The notes below the pieces were generated by a model, which searched no databases, was not told the origin of the DNA, and saw only the letters and a list, made by a program, of their open reading frames with translations. From the NCBI RefSeq assembly GCF_018343795.1, contig NZ_CP074346.1, forward strand, positions 1 to 64,000: a DNA stretch of 64,000 bases, written 5' to 3'. Origin of the DNA: Phocoenobacter atlanticus subsp. cyclopteri (GTDB lineage: Bacteria; Pseudomonadota; Gammaproteobacteria; Enterobacterales; Pasteurellaceae). Shown here piece by piece: positions 35,701-43,931 of the stretch; position 1 is the stretch's first letter; the number at the start of each line of letters is the position of its first letter. The position numbers and the translations under genes are program-made.

Positions 35701-35862
35701 ATTTAAATCTTGGCGGTATTCGTATCCTTGATTAACAAGATCAGAAATCAATTCTTTTTCTAAATCACTTTCAGTTTGGTAGCTTCCAGATTGTTTAATA
35801 GGGCTATATTTATCTAAAATGATAAAGTTTTTTGATTCTGTGATGGGTTTTGTTGTAGTCAT
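32767..35862 (-). CDS. hsdR: HsdR, type I restriction endonuclease subunit
   Basis: HsdR translocates and cuts unmethylated DNA. The 1031 residues show the nuclease centre near the front ([21 protein letters not shown]; Asp150, Glu164, Lys166), a Walker A in [12 protein letters not shown] (308-313), the DEAD-box DECHRSQFG (about residue 405), and later helicase motifs with [18 protein letters not shown] and [10 protein letters not shown]. Length and order are complete, so it looks functional. It is the last gene of the island and overlaps kdkA. RBS TAAAGG precedes the start. Confidence 0.96.
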   Translation of the reverse strand: MTTTKPITESKNFIILDKYSPIKQSGSYQTESDLEKELISDLVNQGYEYRQDLNSNDKLLANLRKQLQNLNKMNFSDDEWQRFLSEYLDKPSDTIIDKTCKIHHNHIYDFVFDDGHIQNIYLLDKKNITRNTLQVINQFEQKGEHTNRYDVTILINGLPLIQIELKKRGMAIKEAFNQIHRYTKESFNSEYSLFKFLQIFVISNGTDTRYFANTTKRDKNSFDFTMNWAKSNNELIKDLKDFTATFFQKNTLLKVLLKYSVFDTNNTLLIMRPYQIAATERILWKIESSYNAKNWSNTESGGYIWHTTGSGKTLTSFKAARLATDLTFIDKVFFVVDRKDLDYQTMREYQNFSPDSVNGSESTAGLKRNIKKDDNKIIATTIQKLNNLIKSEDNLDIYKRQVVFIFDECHRSQFGEAQKNIKKKFRKYYQFGFTGTPIFPQNALGSETTASVFGCELHSYTITDAIRDEKVLKFKVDYNNVRPQFQLLENEIDEQKLTTYENKQALLHPQRINEITNYILSNFHQKTHRFTTQSKGFNAMFAVSSVEAAKLYYDAFKRLQKTAHKPLKVATIFSFTPNEEQDAKGNIADESFDVTAMNTSSKEFLTMAIDDYNHKFQTNFSVESKSFQNYYRDLSLRVKNQEIDLLIVVGMFLTGFDAVTLNTLFVDKNLRFHGLIQAYSRTNRIYNATKSFGNIVTFRNLEKATIDAITLFGDKNTKNVVLEKSYKEYMQGYEDNLTGKFQRGYLAIIEELKQHFPAPEKIKTEADKKEFVKLFSEYLRVENILQNYDEFSALQKAQTLDSSNINLVEECQGKYGVSRKKLIEMQNTLIPTEREIQDYRSTYNDIREWLRQEKSNSKQEQLTIDWDDVTFEVDLLKSQEINLDYILELIFEQHKITQNKPALISEIRRIIRSSLGHRAKESLIVDFINHTNLDEIIDKTMIIEVFFRFAQQEQQREANELIDAENLNEEATKRYIKTSLKREYASENGTELNDILPKMSPLNPKYLTKKQAIFQKIATFVEKFKGVGGTL
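32809..32839 (+). terminator. kdkA terminator inside the 3' end of hsdR
   Basis: GGCTATTTTC (32809-32818) and GAAAATAGCC (32821-32830) form a perfect 10-base stem with a 2-base centre, followed by TGTTTTTTT on the plus strand. It lies 39 bases into the coding end of the convergent hsdR gene. Confidence 0.75.
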
Positions 35863-35882
35863 ATTTTTACCTTTATACTCTT

Positions 35883-37052
35883 TTAATCATCATCTAATTT
35901 AGATTGATACATTTTATTTAATTTTTCTACTAATCCTTTTAAAACTTTTTTATCATTTTCTGATAATTCAACGGTTTCTTCACTAGAATGTTTAGAATGA
36001 CTAGAAAAATTAATAATTCTTGCTTCATAAGGGTTTGGTAAACCATCATTATTCTGAGGTAACAGTTCTCCCCAAGTTTGATAACCTAAAAACGTGGATG
36101 TCTTTTCTAAAATATTCCTTAAGAAATTAAAATGATATTTTTTTAATTGATTATTTTCAATCGCTTTTTCAATTTCTTTTTTTAAATAAAGGTGATAAGA
36201 AAAAGGTGAGTCATTCTGTTGTTGTATCAGTTCGTATGTACCGTCTTCTCGTTTGTTTAATTGATATTTATATAATTCTTTCTTTTTATATTTGTTAGGC
36301 TTATCATCGCGATTGAGTTCATTGTGTAATATATTATAAAACAAAGGATTGTGTGTTGTAATAATAAATTTGATTTCTGATTTACTTGATTTAATGAGTT
36401 GTGCTAAATCTACAGCTAATTGAATTAGATGGTTTTCATCTAAAGAGCTAACGGGGTCATCAATAAAAATATATTCTAATTCATCGAACTGATTTGTTGA
36501 ACGGTCTTCTGGTTCAGCCGTATTGAGTTCTGATATAACTAATTGAATCAGAGTATAAAAAATACTCCAGATGAAATTACTTTCTTCTCCTTTCGATATT
36601 TTAATATTTTCTTCTAATGAATCATCGCCACGAGTAAAGGAGAACGTAATTTTTGAAAAATTTTCATCAAAACGAGGTGTTAATTTATCGTTAGTATAAT
36701 ATTGAAAATTATCAATGACATTTTGATCTTGCCCTTGCTCTTTCAACACCCATTCAGTAAAAGTATTTAATTGGATATTTAGTATAGGTTCGGCATCATT
36801 ATTTAAATCATTATTCCAATAAAATAAATCTTCAGTAAAGGCATTGTAGTAAAGAATTTTTGTACGAGCTAACTGAATTTGCTCCACATTTTCATCAGTA
36901 TTATGTTTGGGAAAAATAAGTTGTTTAAATTCACGAGAAAGCCGTGTTTTTCCAGAACCATTAAAAGCATAGATTAGCTGTACTTTTTTCTCTTTGTTTT
37001 TTAAGTGTTGGGCAATATCTTGTAATGTACCTTGTAATTCTAATTCATCCAT
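35883..37052 (-). CDS. ABC-type ATPase of the type I R-M island, related to PrrC/RloC ATPase domains
   Basis: This 389-residue protein looks like a lone ABC/SMC-like ATPase. It has a Walker A-like AFNGSGKT (residues 29-36, with Ala in place of the first Gly), a signature-like KISKGEES (151-158), Walker [12 protein letters not shown] (196-206) and a switch histidine in [10 protein letters not shown] (His234). DDPVSSLD and THN are typical of PrrC/RloC anticodon nucleases and of RloA-like proteins in type I loci. The C-terminal 150 residues show no HEPN-type RxxxxH nuclease that I can recognise. It lies between hsdS and hsdR, as a probable guard or companion of the R-M system. Confidence 0.72.
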   Translation of the reverse strand: MDELELQGTLQDIAQHLKNKEKKVQLIYAFNGSGKTRLSREFKQLIFPKHNTDENVEQIQLARTKILYYNAFTEDLFYWNNDLNNDAEPILNIQLNTFTEWVLKEQGQDQNVIDNFQYYTNDKLTPRFDENFSKITFSFTRGDDSLEENIKISKGEESNFIWSIFYTLIQLVISELNTAEPEDRSTNQFDELEYIFIDDPVSSLDENHLIQLAVDLAQLIKSSKSEIKFIITTHNPLFYNILHNELNRDDKPNKYKKKELYKYQLNKREDGTYELIQQQNDSPFSYHLYLKKEIEKAIENNQLKKYHFNFLRNILEKTSTFLGYQTWGELLPQNNDGLPNPYEARIINFSSHSKHSSEETVELSENDKKVLKGLVEKLNKMYQSKLDDD

Positions 37053-37159
37053 ATTTATCCTTTGCTCTAAAATTTATTTTTTATTTCTAATTGAATCAAA
37101 TAGTAATAGGCGGTTACATCCTAATCAGAATTTGCAAAAAACTATAATAATCTTACCGC

Positions 37160-38347
37160 TTACTTATCAAAGTTTAATAACAAATCCCTATAATATTCAT
37201 ACTGTTTTTGTCTAAGATCAATTTCTTTTGGCAACCCTTCGGTAATTGAGTTGGTTAAGCGGTCAAATTTATCTAAAATTTTGACAATCCGTTCTTGCTC
37301 ATCAAGTGAGAGGAGGGGAATTCTATAATCAGAAATCATCTGTAAATTTAGTCCGCCTCGTCCACTATTTCCTAATGAAATTTGTCTTAAATTTTTATAT
37401 TGAGTAGTTAAAAAATAGTAAACATAATCACTGTTTATATTTTTTTCATCAAATATTAGTGCTGCTAAAGATTGATTAGTAGTTAAATCTATTCTAGTTC
37501 TTGCAACTTTTCCTCTTGTTTTACCTTGCCCAGCTAACGCTATAACAAGAGAGTTTTTCGGAATTAGTTTTGCACTAGAATTTTCTAATCCTTTTTGCGT
37601 AATAAATTTTTCAGTTTTAAAAATTATTTTCAAATTTACTTCACCAGACGACATCCAAGGAATTGTTCCATTTTCCCAATATTCTAATTTTTTAGTATTT
37701 GGTGTTCCGCCAGATGTGATTTTTAAGGCAATATCTCCCAATCGAATCCATTCACATTGATTCCCCCCCCCTATCAATTCTCCAAGGTTCAATAGTCTAT
37801 CTCTATAGTAGTTATACTGTTGATCGCGCAACGCAAGCTCTTTCGCAAGCTCATAGCATATGTTTGTCATTCTGTCAAGTGTTTCTGCTATTTCTTGTTG
37901 CACATCAAGTGGTGGGATTGGGATTTTTAAATTTGAAAAATTGCTAATCCATTGGCGTTTATGATCCGTATTTTTACCAATATTTGGTAAAGTATTTATC
38001 CAATGATAAATATATTTTAATAAATACTGCTCTTCATCAACTGACGAGATTATTTTCATTGCAGAAGATTTTACTTTAAAATCAAAATCTACCCATTTAT
38101 TTGCTGTTGTGAAATCATCAAAAATAATAACAGGATTTTCTGTGGCCTGATAAAGTCCATCTGTTTCATCGGTATAGCCTAAAATAAATGTTTTTCCAGC
38201 GGTTAAAACTGGCGTTTTAAAACTATCATTATAATTTGTTGTTTTTACTAGATAGGGGGTGGGTTGTTGGTAGTTAGTTATCTCACCAAGTCTTTTCCAC
38301 TCAACTTCTCGCCCTTGTAATAATTTTTCTATATAGTTATGTAACAT
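37160..38347 (-). CDS. hsdS: HsdS, type I specificity subunit with two target-recognition domains
   Basis: HsdS sets the DNA sequence recognised by both HsdM and HsdR. The 395 residues have the classic duplicate layout: a first recognition domain (about residues 13-145), a conserved helical spacer (LDVQQEIAETLDRMTNICYEL, 148-187), a second recognition domain (about 200-340), and a second spacer (LDEQERIVKILDKFDRL). A run of nine G on the coding strand encodes Gly193-195, at the junction before the second domain. In this sequence the frame is open and the protein full length. Tract slippage would cut it to the first half. Confidence 0.95.
   Translation of the reverse strand: MLHNYIEKLLQGREVEWKRLGEITNYQQPTPYLVKTTNYNDSFKTPVLTAGKTFILGYTDETDGLYQATENPVIIFDDFTTANKWVDFDFKVKSSAMKIISSVDEEQYLLKYIYHWINTLPNIGKNTDHKRQWISNFSNLKIPIPPLDVQQEIAETLDRMTNICYELAKELALRDQQYNYYRDRLLNLGELIGGGNQCEWIRLGDIALKITSGGTPNTKKLEYWENGTIPWMSSGEVNLKIIFKTEKFITQKGLENSSAKLIPKNSLVIALAGQGKTRGKVARTRIDLTTNQSLAALIFDEKNINSDYVYYFLTTQYKNLRQISLGNSGRGGLNLQMISDYRIPLLSLDEQERIVKILDKFDRLTNSITEGLPKEIDLRQKQYEYYRDLLLNFDK
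37763..37771 (-). repeat. Homopolymeric G9 tract in hsdS
   Basis: Nine G on the coding strand (nine C on the plus strand) encode Gly193-Gly195 between the two halves of HsdS. It is by far the longest G/C run noticed in this AT-rich window. Loss or gain of one base would shift the frame just before the second recognition domain. Confidence 0.9.
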
Positions 38348-38360
38348 TTTATTTTCTCAT

Positions 38361-39452
38361 TTAATATTTGATAAATAGATCAAATAAAGCGTAGTTGATA
38401 TAAAAATTTTCTCGTCCAATTTTTTCTTTTTTTAATAATCCAATTCGGCATAATTCATCAAGGTAACGCTTTGCTGTTTTATCACTGACACCAAGATGAT
38501 TTTGAATAAAGGCTATTTTTGAATAAGGGTGCATAAATAATTGATTGAGCAAATCTTGGCTATAAATTTTCGGTAATTCACTGCGGAATTGATTTTTGAA
38601 ATTTTGCATTAAAATTTTAATTTGTTTAACTAATTCAATGGTTGATTGAGCTGTTTCAATAATTGCATTAAGGATATATTGCACCCAATCTTCCCAGTTT
38701 TGAGAATCTCTAACTGCTTGTAAAAGAGTATAATAGTCTGATTTATTTTCAATAAGGTAGCGACTTAAATATAATATTGGAATATCTAATAAGTTTTCTT
38801 TTACAAGGTAAAGAATATTTAAAATTCGTCCTGTTCTGCCATTACCATCATAAAAAGGGTGAATACTTTCAAATTGATGGTGAATAATCGCCATTTTAGT
38901 TAAAGGATCAAGTTCAAAGCGATCTTCTGTATTGATAAATTCAATCAAATTTTCCATCAATAGGATAATATCATTTTTATGTTGTGGTGGCGTATAAACA
39001 GTTTTGCCTGTATAGGCGTTTTTTAATGCTGTTCCCGATATGGCTCGCAGACCTGCATTATTATGTTCTAACTGTTCTTGAACCATTAAAAGTGTATTCA
39101 GTCGAATAATCTGTTCTTGTTTAATGAGGTTAAATCCGCTATTTAACGCATAACTGTAGCGTTGTACTTCTTTAACTGCAGGATTGAATGTGGAAAATTC
39201 TGATAAATCTGCTTGGTAAAGTTCATCTTGCGTTGTAATAATATTTTCAATTTCACTACTGTGTTTAGCTTCTTGTAGAGAGAGTGTATTAATTAAAATA
39301 GTTTGATTAGGAATAGACTGTACAACACCTTTTAACTCTGCAAGAGAACGGTGTGCTATCGCAAGTTTTTTTAGTATTGCTTTTGTTTCAATTTTCTCAA
39401 AAATCTCATCAAAGGGTAATGGTTTTACTGGACAATCAGGGGTTAAATTCAT
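38361..39452 (-). CDS. Fic-domain protein (probable AMPylator) with C-terminal winged helix
   Basis: This 363-residue protein has the Fic active site HPFYDGNGRTGR (residues 198-209), which transfers AMP or another nucleotide to a target protein. An inhibitory helix motif, SSEIEN (65-70, of the S/TxxxE(G/N) type), lies before the Fic fold, as in class II self-inhibited Fic proteins. The C-terminal part (about 300-363: HPYSKIAFIQNHLGVSDKTAKRYLDEL) looks like a winged helix that could bind DNA. It sits between hsdM and hsdS. Its target is unknown. Confidence 0.88.
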   Translation of the reverse strand: MNLTPDCPVKPLPFDEIFEKIETKAILKKLAIAHRSLAELKGVVQSIPNQTILINTLSLQEAKHSSEIENIITTQDELYQADLSEFSTFNPAVKEVQRYSYALNSGFNLIKQEQIIRLNTLLMVQEQLEHNNAGLRAISGTALKNAYTGKTVYTPPQHKNDIILLMENLIEFINTEDRFELDPLTKMAIIHHQFESIHPFYDGNGRTGRILNILYLVKENLLDIPILYLSRYLIENKSDYYTLLQAVRDSQNWEDWVQYILNAIIETAQSTIELVKQIKILMQNFKNQFRSELPKIYSQDLLNQLFMHPYSKIAFIQNHLGVSDKTAKRYLDELCRIGLLKKEKIGRENFYINYALFDLFIKY

Positions 39453-39472
39453 ATCTTTTCCTAAAATTATCT

Positions 39473-39546
39473 CTTTCTTCCTATATTCTTACAATAACGG
39501 AAGAAAATCAATGTTTTCTTCCGTTATTGTGTCTATATGAAGAAAG
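39473..39546. repeat. Long palindrome between hsdM and fic
   Basis: ACAATAACGGAAGAAAA (39491-39507) and TTTTCTTCCGTTATTGT (39514-39530) form a perfect 17-base inverted repeat with a 6-base loop. An outer pair, CTTTCTTC (39473-39480) and GAAGAAAG (39539-39546), extends the symmetry, so four GAAGAAA boxes alternate in direction. It fills almost the whole gap and has no T run, so operator or mRNA-processing hairpin are more likely than a terminator. Confidence 0.85.
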
Positions 39547-39548
39547 TA

Positions 39549-41099
39549 TCATTTTTCTGCCTCTATTTCCGCGACAATCTTATCAATTTCATTACGCAAA
39601 GCGGTAATATTTTTCACTGTTTTTGCAATTTCTTTATTTAGCTCATCAATATTGATTACTTCTTTGGTATCTTTTGCTTCAATATAAGAGTTAACAGATA
39701 AATTGTAATCATTTTCCGCAATTTGATTATTTTCAACAGATTTTGTTAGATGCTCAACATCTTTTTTCTCACTAAATAATGTTAAAATTTGTTCAATATG
39801 TTCATTGGTTAAGACATTATTATTTGTTTCTTTTTTAAAAATTTCAGTGGCATTGATAAATTGGGTTTTAGTGTTCGTTTTATGTTTAGAAAGTACTAAA
39901 ATATTTACCGCTATACTTGTGCCATAAAATAAATTAGGTGCAAGTGCGATCACGGTTTCAACAAAGTTATTATCCACTAAATATTGGCGAATTTTTTTCT
40001 CTGCACCACTTCGATAAAAAATACCTGGGAAAGTCACAATAGCAGCTCTTCCTTTGGCAGATAAATAATTTAAGCAGTGCATAACAAAAGCAAAATCCGC
40101 TTTTGATTTTGGTGCAAGCACACCAGCAGGAGAAAAGCGATCATCATTGATTAACGTTGGATCGTCATTACCAATCCAATTGACAGAATAAGGCGGGTTA
40201 GAGACAATCGCATCAAAGGGTTTATCATCTTTAAATTGAGGTTTTAAAAGCGTATCGCCCAGTACAATATCAAACTTATCATAGTTAATATTGTGTAAAA
40301 ACATATTCATTCGTGCCAAGTTATAGGTCGTATGGTTAATTTCTTGACCAAAAAATCCCTCTTCAATAATATGATTATCAAATTGTTTTTTTGCTTGTAA
40401 TAAAAGTGAACCACTACCGCAAGCAGGATCATAAATTTTATTCACATTTTTCTGACCTAATAGTGCAATTTTAGCAATCAATTTTGATACACTTTGTGGA
40501 GTAAAAAATTCGCCTCCTGATTTTCCAGCATTAGCGGCATAATTTGAGATTAAAAATTCATAGGCATCACCAAAGAGATCGATTTGATTATCTTGAAAAT
40601 CCCCAAAATCAAGATCAGCCACTCCTTTTAATACTGAAACTAATCGTTTGTTTTTATCCTCAACAGTATTGCCAAGGCGGTTAGATGTTGTATCAAAATC
40701 TGCAAATAATCCTTTGATATCGCGTTCTGAGTCAAATCCAGTCGCACTACTTTCAATACTTGAAAAAATTTGAGCAAGATGCGTATTTAAATTATCGTTC
40801 TTGTGTGCATTTTCTACAATATTTTCAAATAGTTGGCTAGGATAAATAAAATAACCTTTGGTTTTAATGGCATCAATTTTTATTTCATTAGTGATAATAT
40901 CATCAGATAAATTTGCATAATGAATACTTTCATCACCGGCTTCAATAAAATAGGTAAAATTTTCACTGATAAATCGATAAAATAATGCACCTAAGACATA
41001 TTGTTTGAAATCCCATCCATCAACTGCACCACGCACTTCATTTGCAATTTGCCAAATTCTACGCTGTAATGTCGCTCTTTGTTGAATGCCTACTGTCAT
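39549..41099 (-). CDS. hsdM: HsdM, type I DNA methyltransferase subunit
   Basis: HsdM methylates adenine at the site chosen by HsdS. The 516 residues show an N-terminal HsdM helical domain ([31 protein letters not shown]), the SAM-binding DPACGSG (224-230) and the catalytic NPPYSV (301-306). Length is normal. It is the first gene of the island, with a ribosome site GAGGAG. The 5' end is separated from folK by about 106 bases. Confidence 0.96.
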   Translation of the reverse strand: MTVGIQQRATLQRRIWQIANEVRGAVDGWDFKQYVLGALFYRFISENFTYFIEAGDESIHYANLSDDIITNEIKIDAIKTKGYFIYPSQLFENIVENAHKNDNLNTHLAQIFSSIESSATGFDSERDIKGLFADFDTTSNRLGNTVEDKNKRLVSVLKGVADLDFGDFQDNQIDLFGDAYEFLISNYAANAGKSGGEFFTPQSVSKLIAKIALLGQKNVNKIYDPACGSGSLLLQAKKQFDNHIIEEGFFGQEINHTTYNLARMNMFLHNINYDKFDIVLGDTLLKPQFKDDKPFDAIVSNPPYSVNWIGNDDPTLINDDRFSPAGVLAPKSKADFAFVMHCLNYLSAKGRAAIVTFPGIFYRSGAEKKIRQYLVDNNFVETVIALAPNLFYGTSIAVNILVLSKHKTNTKTQFINATEIFKKETNNNVLTNEHIEQILTLFSEKKDVEHLTKSVENNQIAENDYNLSVNSYIEAKDTKEVINIDELNKEIAKTVKNITALRNEIDKIVAEIEAEK

Positions 41100-41127
41100 A
41101 AAAACTCCTCAAATAAATATGGGTGAG

Positions 41128-41133
41128 ATTATA
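41128..41133 (-). promoter_or_regulatory. Likely -10 box of the hsdM promoter
   Basis: On the minus strand a perfect TATAAT lies about 30 bases before the hsdM start codon, in the gap after folK. The -35 region is weak. Confidence 0.35.
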
Positions 41134-41205
41134 CTGTAATTATAAGAAAAAACGAGAGCTATCTACGAAACTATATAGATAGAAAATCTAGGTAAGGAGG
41201 AGGTG

Positions 41206-41673
41206 TTAAATTTTAACCATCTGATGATTTTTAAATTTAGTATATAAGGTTTTTAATGTCATTTGATTTGGCAAGATTAATTCAGGATCTAACTCATAAA
41301 GTGGTACAATCACAAATTCACGGTTTTGCATATCATAATGAGGAATGATTAAGCGGTCACTTGTGATCACTTTTTTACCAAAAAGCAAAATATCTAAATC
41401 AAGGGTACGCTCACCCCAGCGACGTAAACGGACTCGTCCTTGTTGATTTTCGATATTTTGTAAATAATCCAATAATTCCAATGGTTGCAACTCTGTATCA
41501 AAACTTGCAACCGCATTGATATAATCAGGTTGATCTTGTGGTCCAAGGGGTTTACTTGTGTAGAAAGAACTTACCTGAAAATTTGCAAATTTTTGTAAAG
41601 ATCGTACCGCTTGTTTAAGTTGAACAAGCGGATTATTGAGGTTTGAACCCAAAGCGATGTACACTTTTTCCAT
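41206..41673 (-). CDS. folK: 6-hydroxymethyl-dihydropterin pyrophosphokinase
   Basis: FolK transfers pyrophosphate to 6-hydroxymethyl-dihydropterin in folate synthesis. The 155 residues begin EKVYIALGSNLNNP and have KPLGPQDQPDYINAVASFDT, RWGERTLDLDILLFG with the metal-binding DLDIL aspartates, and IPHYDMQNREFVIVPLYEL. The ATG overlaps the pcnB stop, giving the dksA-pcnB-folK order known from enterics. Two uptake-signal cores in opposite directions (41606-41632) make a hairpin inside the gene. Confidence 0.95.
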   Translation of the reverse strand: MEKVYIALGSNLNNPLVQLKQAVRSLQKFANFQVSSFYTSKPLGPQDQPDYINAVASFDTELQPLELLDYLQNIENQQGRVRLRRWGERTLDLDILLFGKKVITSDRLIIPHYDMQNREFVIVPLYELDPELILPNQMTLKTLYTKFKNHQMVKI

Positions 41674-43097
41674 TATTCTATGCTTGTTTTAGGTTTACGA
41701 TTTTTGTAATAACGTTTACGGCGAGGTTTACGTTTTTTCTTCTCATCATCACTATGATGAGGGTGAACATTTTTGATTTGTTCTGAACGCTGTACTTCAT
41801 TACTTAGTTGAAATTCGTGCCACCACGCACTCAGCTCAACTAAATCCCCTTTTTCAATTTCAGCTCGCATTACTAACAAATCAAATCCTGCTCTAAACTT
41901 AATATGTGCAAGGGTTTGATAAGGACGTTTACCCACACGTTTAGTCATTTTAAATTGTAGATGCCAAATATCTCGAATGACTGCTGTATGACGACGATGT
42001 AAGCCAATGGTTTTACAGGTTTCTGCTAAAATCTCATTGGCGGCGAGCATCATTGCATCGTGAGTATTCAGTCCTCCCTCATTTTTGAGTTCGTCCATTT
42101 TTTCACGCATCTGATACCAAAGTAGAGCAGCATATAAAAATGCAGGATTGATACGTAAATTATCACGAATTCGCTCATCAGTTGATGTAAGTGCTTTGGT
42201 TATCATTCGTTCTGCATTCGAGTCACTATCTTTAGTGAAAGAACTAGAAATAGTAGGGAATAATACTTCAAATAAATGATATTGCTGTAGTAATTCATAG
42301 GTTTTTACGCCATAACCTGCTTGCAATAGTTTTAATGATTCATCAAATAGACGTGCAGCTGGAATATGTTGTAATAAATGAGCCAATTGACGGATAGGCT
42401 GCTCTGTGGGTTTATCTAAAAACATATCCAGTTTTGCCATAAAGCGAATGGCTCTAAGCATTCGAACTGGATCTTCTTGATAGCGAGTGGTTGGATCGCC
42501 AATTAAACGTAATTTCCCCTCTTTGAGATCTTGAATGCCGTTAAAAAAATCAAAAATTAAATTATGCTTAACATCAAAATAAAGAGCATTAACACTAAAG
42601 TCTCGACGTTTTGCATCTTCTTCTAATGAACCATAAACGTTATCTCGCAATAACATTCCTTGATCATTTGTTTTAGAAATTTGATTATTTAAGTTTTGAT
42701 CATGCCCCGCTCTAAAGGTTGCGACTTCATAAACTTCTCGTCCATAAACAATATGTGCAAGTCGAAAACGGCGACCAATTAAACGGCATTGTCGTCCAAA
42801 AATACGTTTAATTTCTTCAGGGCGGGCGTTGGTTGCAATATCAAAATCTTTTGGGGGTTTTCCCAATAAAATATCGCGAATACATCCGCCAACTAAATAA
42901 ACTTCAAAATTATTTTGAGAGAGTTTATTTACGATAGAAAGTGCATTTTTTGAAATGTTGTGTCTAGAAATGCCATAATTTGGGGCATTAACCGTAATAT
43001 TTTTATGTAAAATATGTGAAGGCATATCACTTTTCTGATGTGTTTCTTTTTTATTTGGTTTTTGTGTATTTGATGTTTTTGGCGCACAAGAATCCAT
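41673..43097 (-). CDS. pcnB: PcnB, poly(A) polymerase I
   Basis: PcnB adds poly(A) to RNA 3' ends, marking them for decay. The 474 residues have the nucleotidyltransferase centre NNFEVYLVGGCIRDILLGKPPKDFDIATNA with the DFD aspartates, then RRFRLAHIVYGREVYEVATFR and RRDFSVNALYFDVKHN, and end in a basic tail (KKKRKPRRKRYYKNRKPK). Start is uncertain: the ATG ending at 43097 has a purine-rich run immediately adjacent, while Met25 (43025) has AAAAGTGAT upstream. Conservation begins at about ISRHNISKNALSIV. It precedes folK and follows dksA. Confidence 0.92.
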   Translation of the reverse strand: MDSCAPKTSNTQKPNKKETHQKSDMPSHILHKNITVNAPNYGISRHNISKNALSIVNKLSQNNFEVYLVGGCIRDILLGKPPKDFDIATNARPEEIKRIFGRQCRLIGRRFRLAHIVYGREVYEVATFRAGHDQNLNNQISKTNDQGMLLRDNVYGSLEEDAKRRDFSVNALYFDVKHNLIFDFFNGIQDLKEGKLRLIGDPTTRYQEDPVRMLRAIRFMAKLDMFLDKPTEQPIRQLAHLLQHIPAARLFDESLKLLQAGYGVKTYELLQQYHLFEVLFPTISSSFTKDSDSNAERMITKALTSTDERIRDNLRINPAFLYAALLWYQMREKMDELKNEGGLNTHDAMMLAANEILAETCKTIGLHRRHTAVIRDIWHLQFKMTKRVGKRPYQTLAHIKFRAGFDLLVMRAEIEKGDLVELSAWWHEFQLSNEVQRSEQIKNVHPHHSDDEKKKRKPRRKRYYKNRKPKTSIE

Positions 43098-43203
43098 CTC
43101 TTTTATTTTTTTATTTGAAATAAAAGAGTTGTTGTGAGATTTTTTTTTCTTAAAAAGAAAAGATTTAATATAATTAAAAATAATTCACCTCGTTACTACT
43201 AGT

Positions 43204-43653
43204 CTAGCGTCCCATATGTTTTTCACGAATTTCTGCTAATGTTTTACAATCAATACATAACTCAGCCGTTGGACGAGCTTCTAAGCGGCGTAAACCGATT
43301 TCTACACCACAGGCTTCACAAAAACCATAATCATCTTCTTTAAGTCTTTGTAATGTAAGTTCAATCTTTTTTAATAAACGGCGTTCACGATCACGATTTC
43401 GTAATTCAAGGTTAAACTCTTCTTCTTGAGTGGCACGATCTGATGGATCAGCAAAATGAGTCACTTCATCTTGCATTTGTGTTTTGGTTCGTTGGGCTTC
43501 ATCCATAATTTGAGTATGCCAAGCGGTTAAAATTTTATGAAAATGTGCAATTTGTGATTCACTCATATATTCTTCATTTTTTTTAGGTTTATATGGTGAA
43601 ACGCCAGCGATTGCGAGTAAACTTAACGAAGATGCTGATGGTTTTTTTACCAT
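43204..43653 (-). CDS. dksA: DksA, RNA polymerase-binding stringent response factor
   Basis: DksA enters the RNA polymerase secondary channel and, with ppGpp, controls rRNA and amino acid promoters. The 149 residues show the coiled coil with the acidic tip ADPSDRATQEEE (Asp69 and Asp72, the DxxDxA motif) and a four-cysteine zinc finger, FCEAC...LCIDC (Cys112, 115, 133, 136). AGGAG precedes the start. It begins the dksA-pcnB-folK group. Confidence 0.97.
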   Translation of the reverse strand: MVKKPSASSLSLLAIAGVSPYKPKKNEEYMSESQIAHFHKILTAWHTQIMDEAQRTKTQMQDEVTHFADPSDRATQEEEFNLELRNRDRERRLLKKIELTLQRLKEDDYGFCEACGVEIGLRRLEARPTAELCIDCKTLAEIREKHMGR

Positions 43654-43844
43654 AATTTAACTCCTTTTGAATGATTAGTTATTATATAACAATAAGTTAT
43701 ATGTTTTTTTTAAATTTATAATATTAAGATTATTTTTAAGGTCGTTACAAATATCAGAAAAACATATATTTAGCAAATGTTTTTTTAAATTAATCGAAAA
43801 AAATTGGAAAACAAAAATGATCTATTTGTGTTACAATCAGCCCT

Positions 43845-43850
43845 TATAAT
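43845..43850 (+). promoter_or_regulatory. Likely -10 box of the ldtD promoter
   Basis: A perfect TATAAT lies about 80 bases before the ldtD start, in the dksA-ldtD divergent gap. No good -35 is visible. The rest of the 278-base gap is A/T-rich with no clear features. Confidence 0.3.
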
Positions 43851-43931
43851 GTAAATTTAATCATTGAGAGTGATGAGAATAATTTGCCGAATACTTTATA
43901 GCTTGTAAATAATATTATCTTAAGGATAAAT

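Noticed and set aside
32767-41099. A prophage or integrative element carrying the type I island
   Set aside because: No integrase, repeats or phage genes flank it, and both neighbours (kdkA and folK) are core genes. Gene-by-gene exchange between core genes is the simpler reading.
43098-43203. Poly-A/T tracts between dksA and pcnB as phase-variable repeats
   Set aside because: They are non-coding A/T runs common in this genome and are not at a position that would alter a frame.
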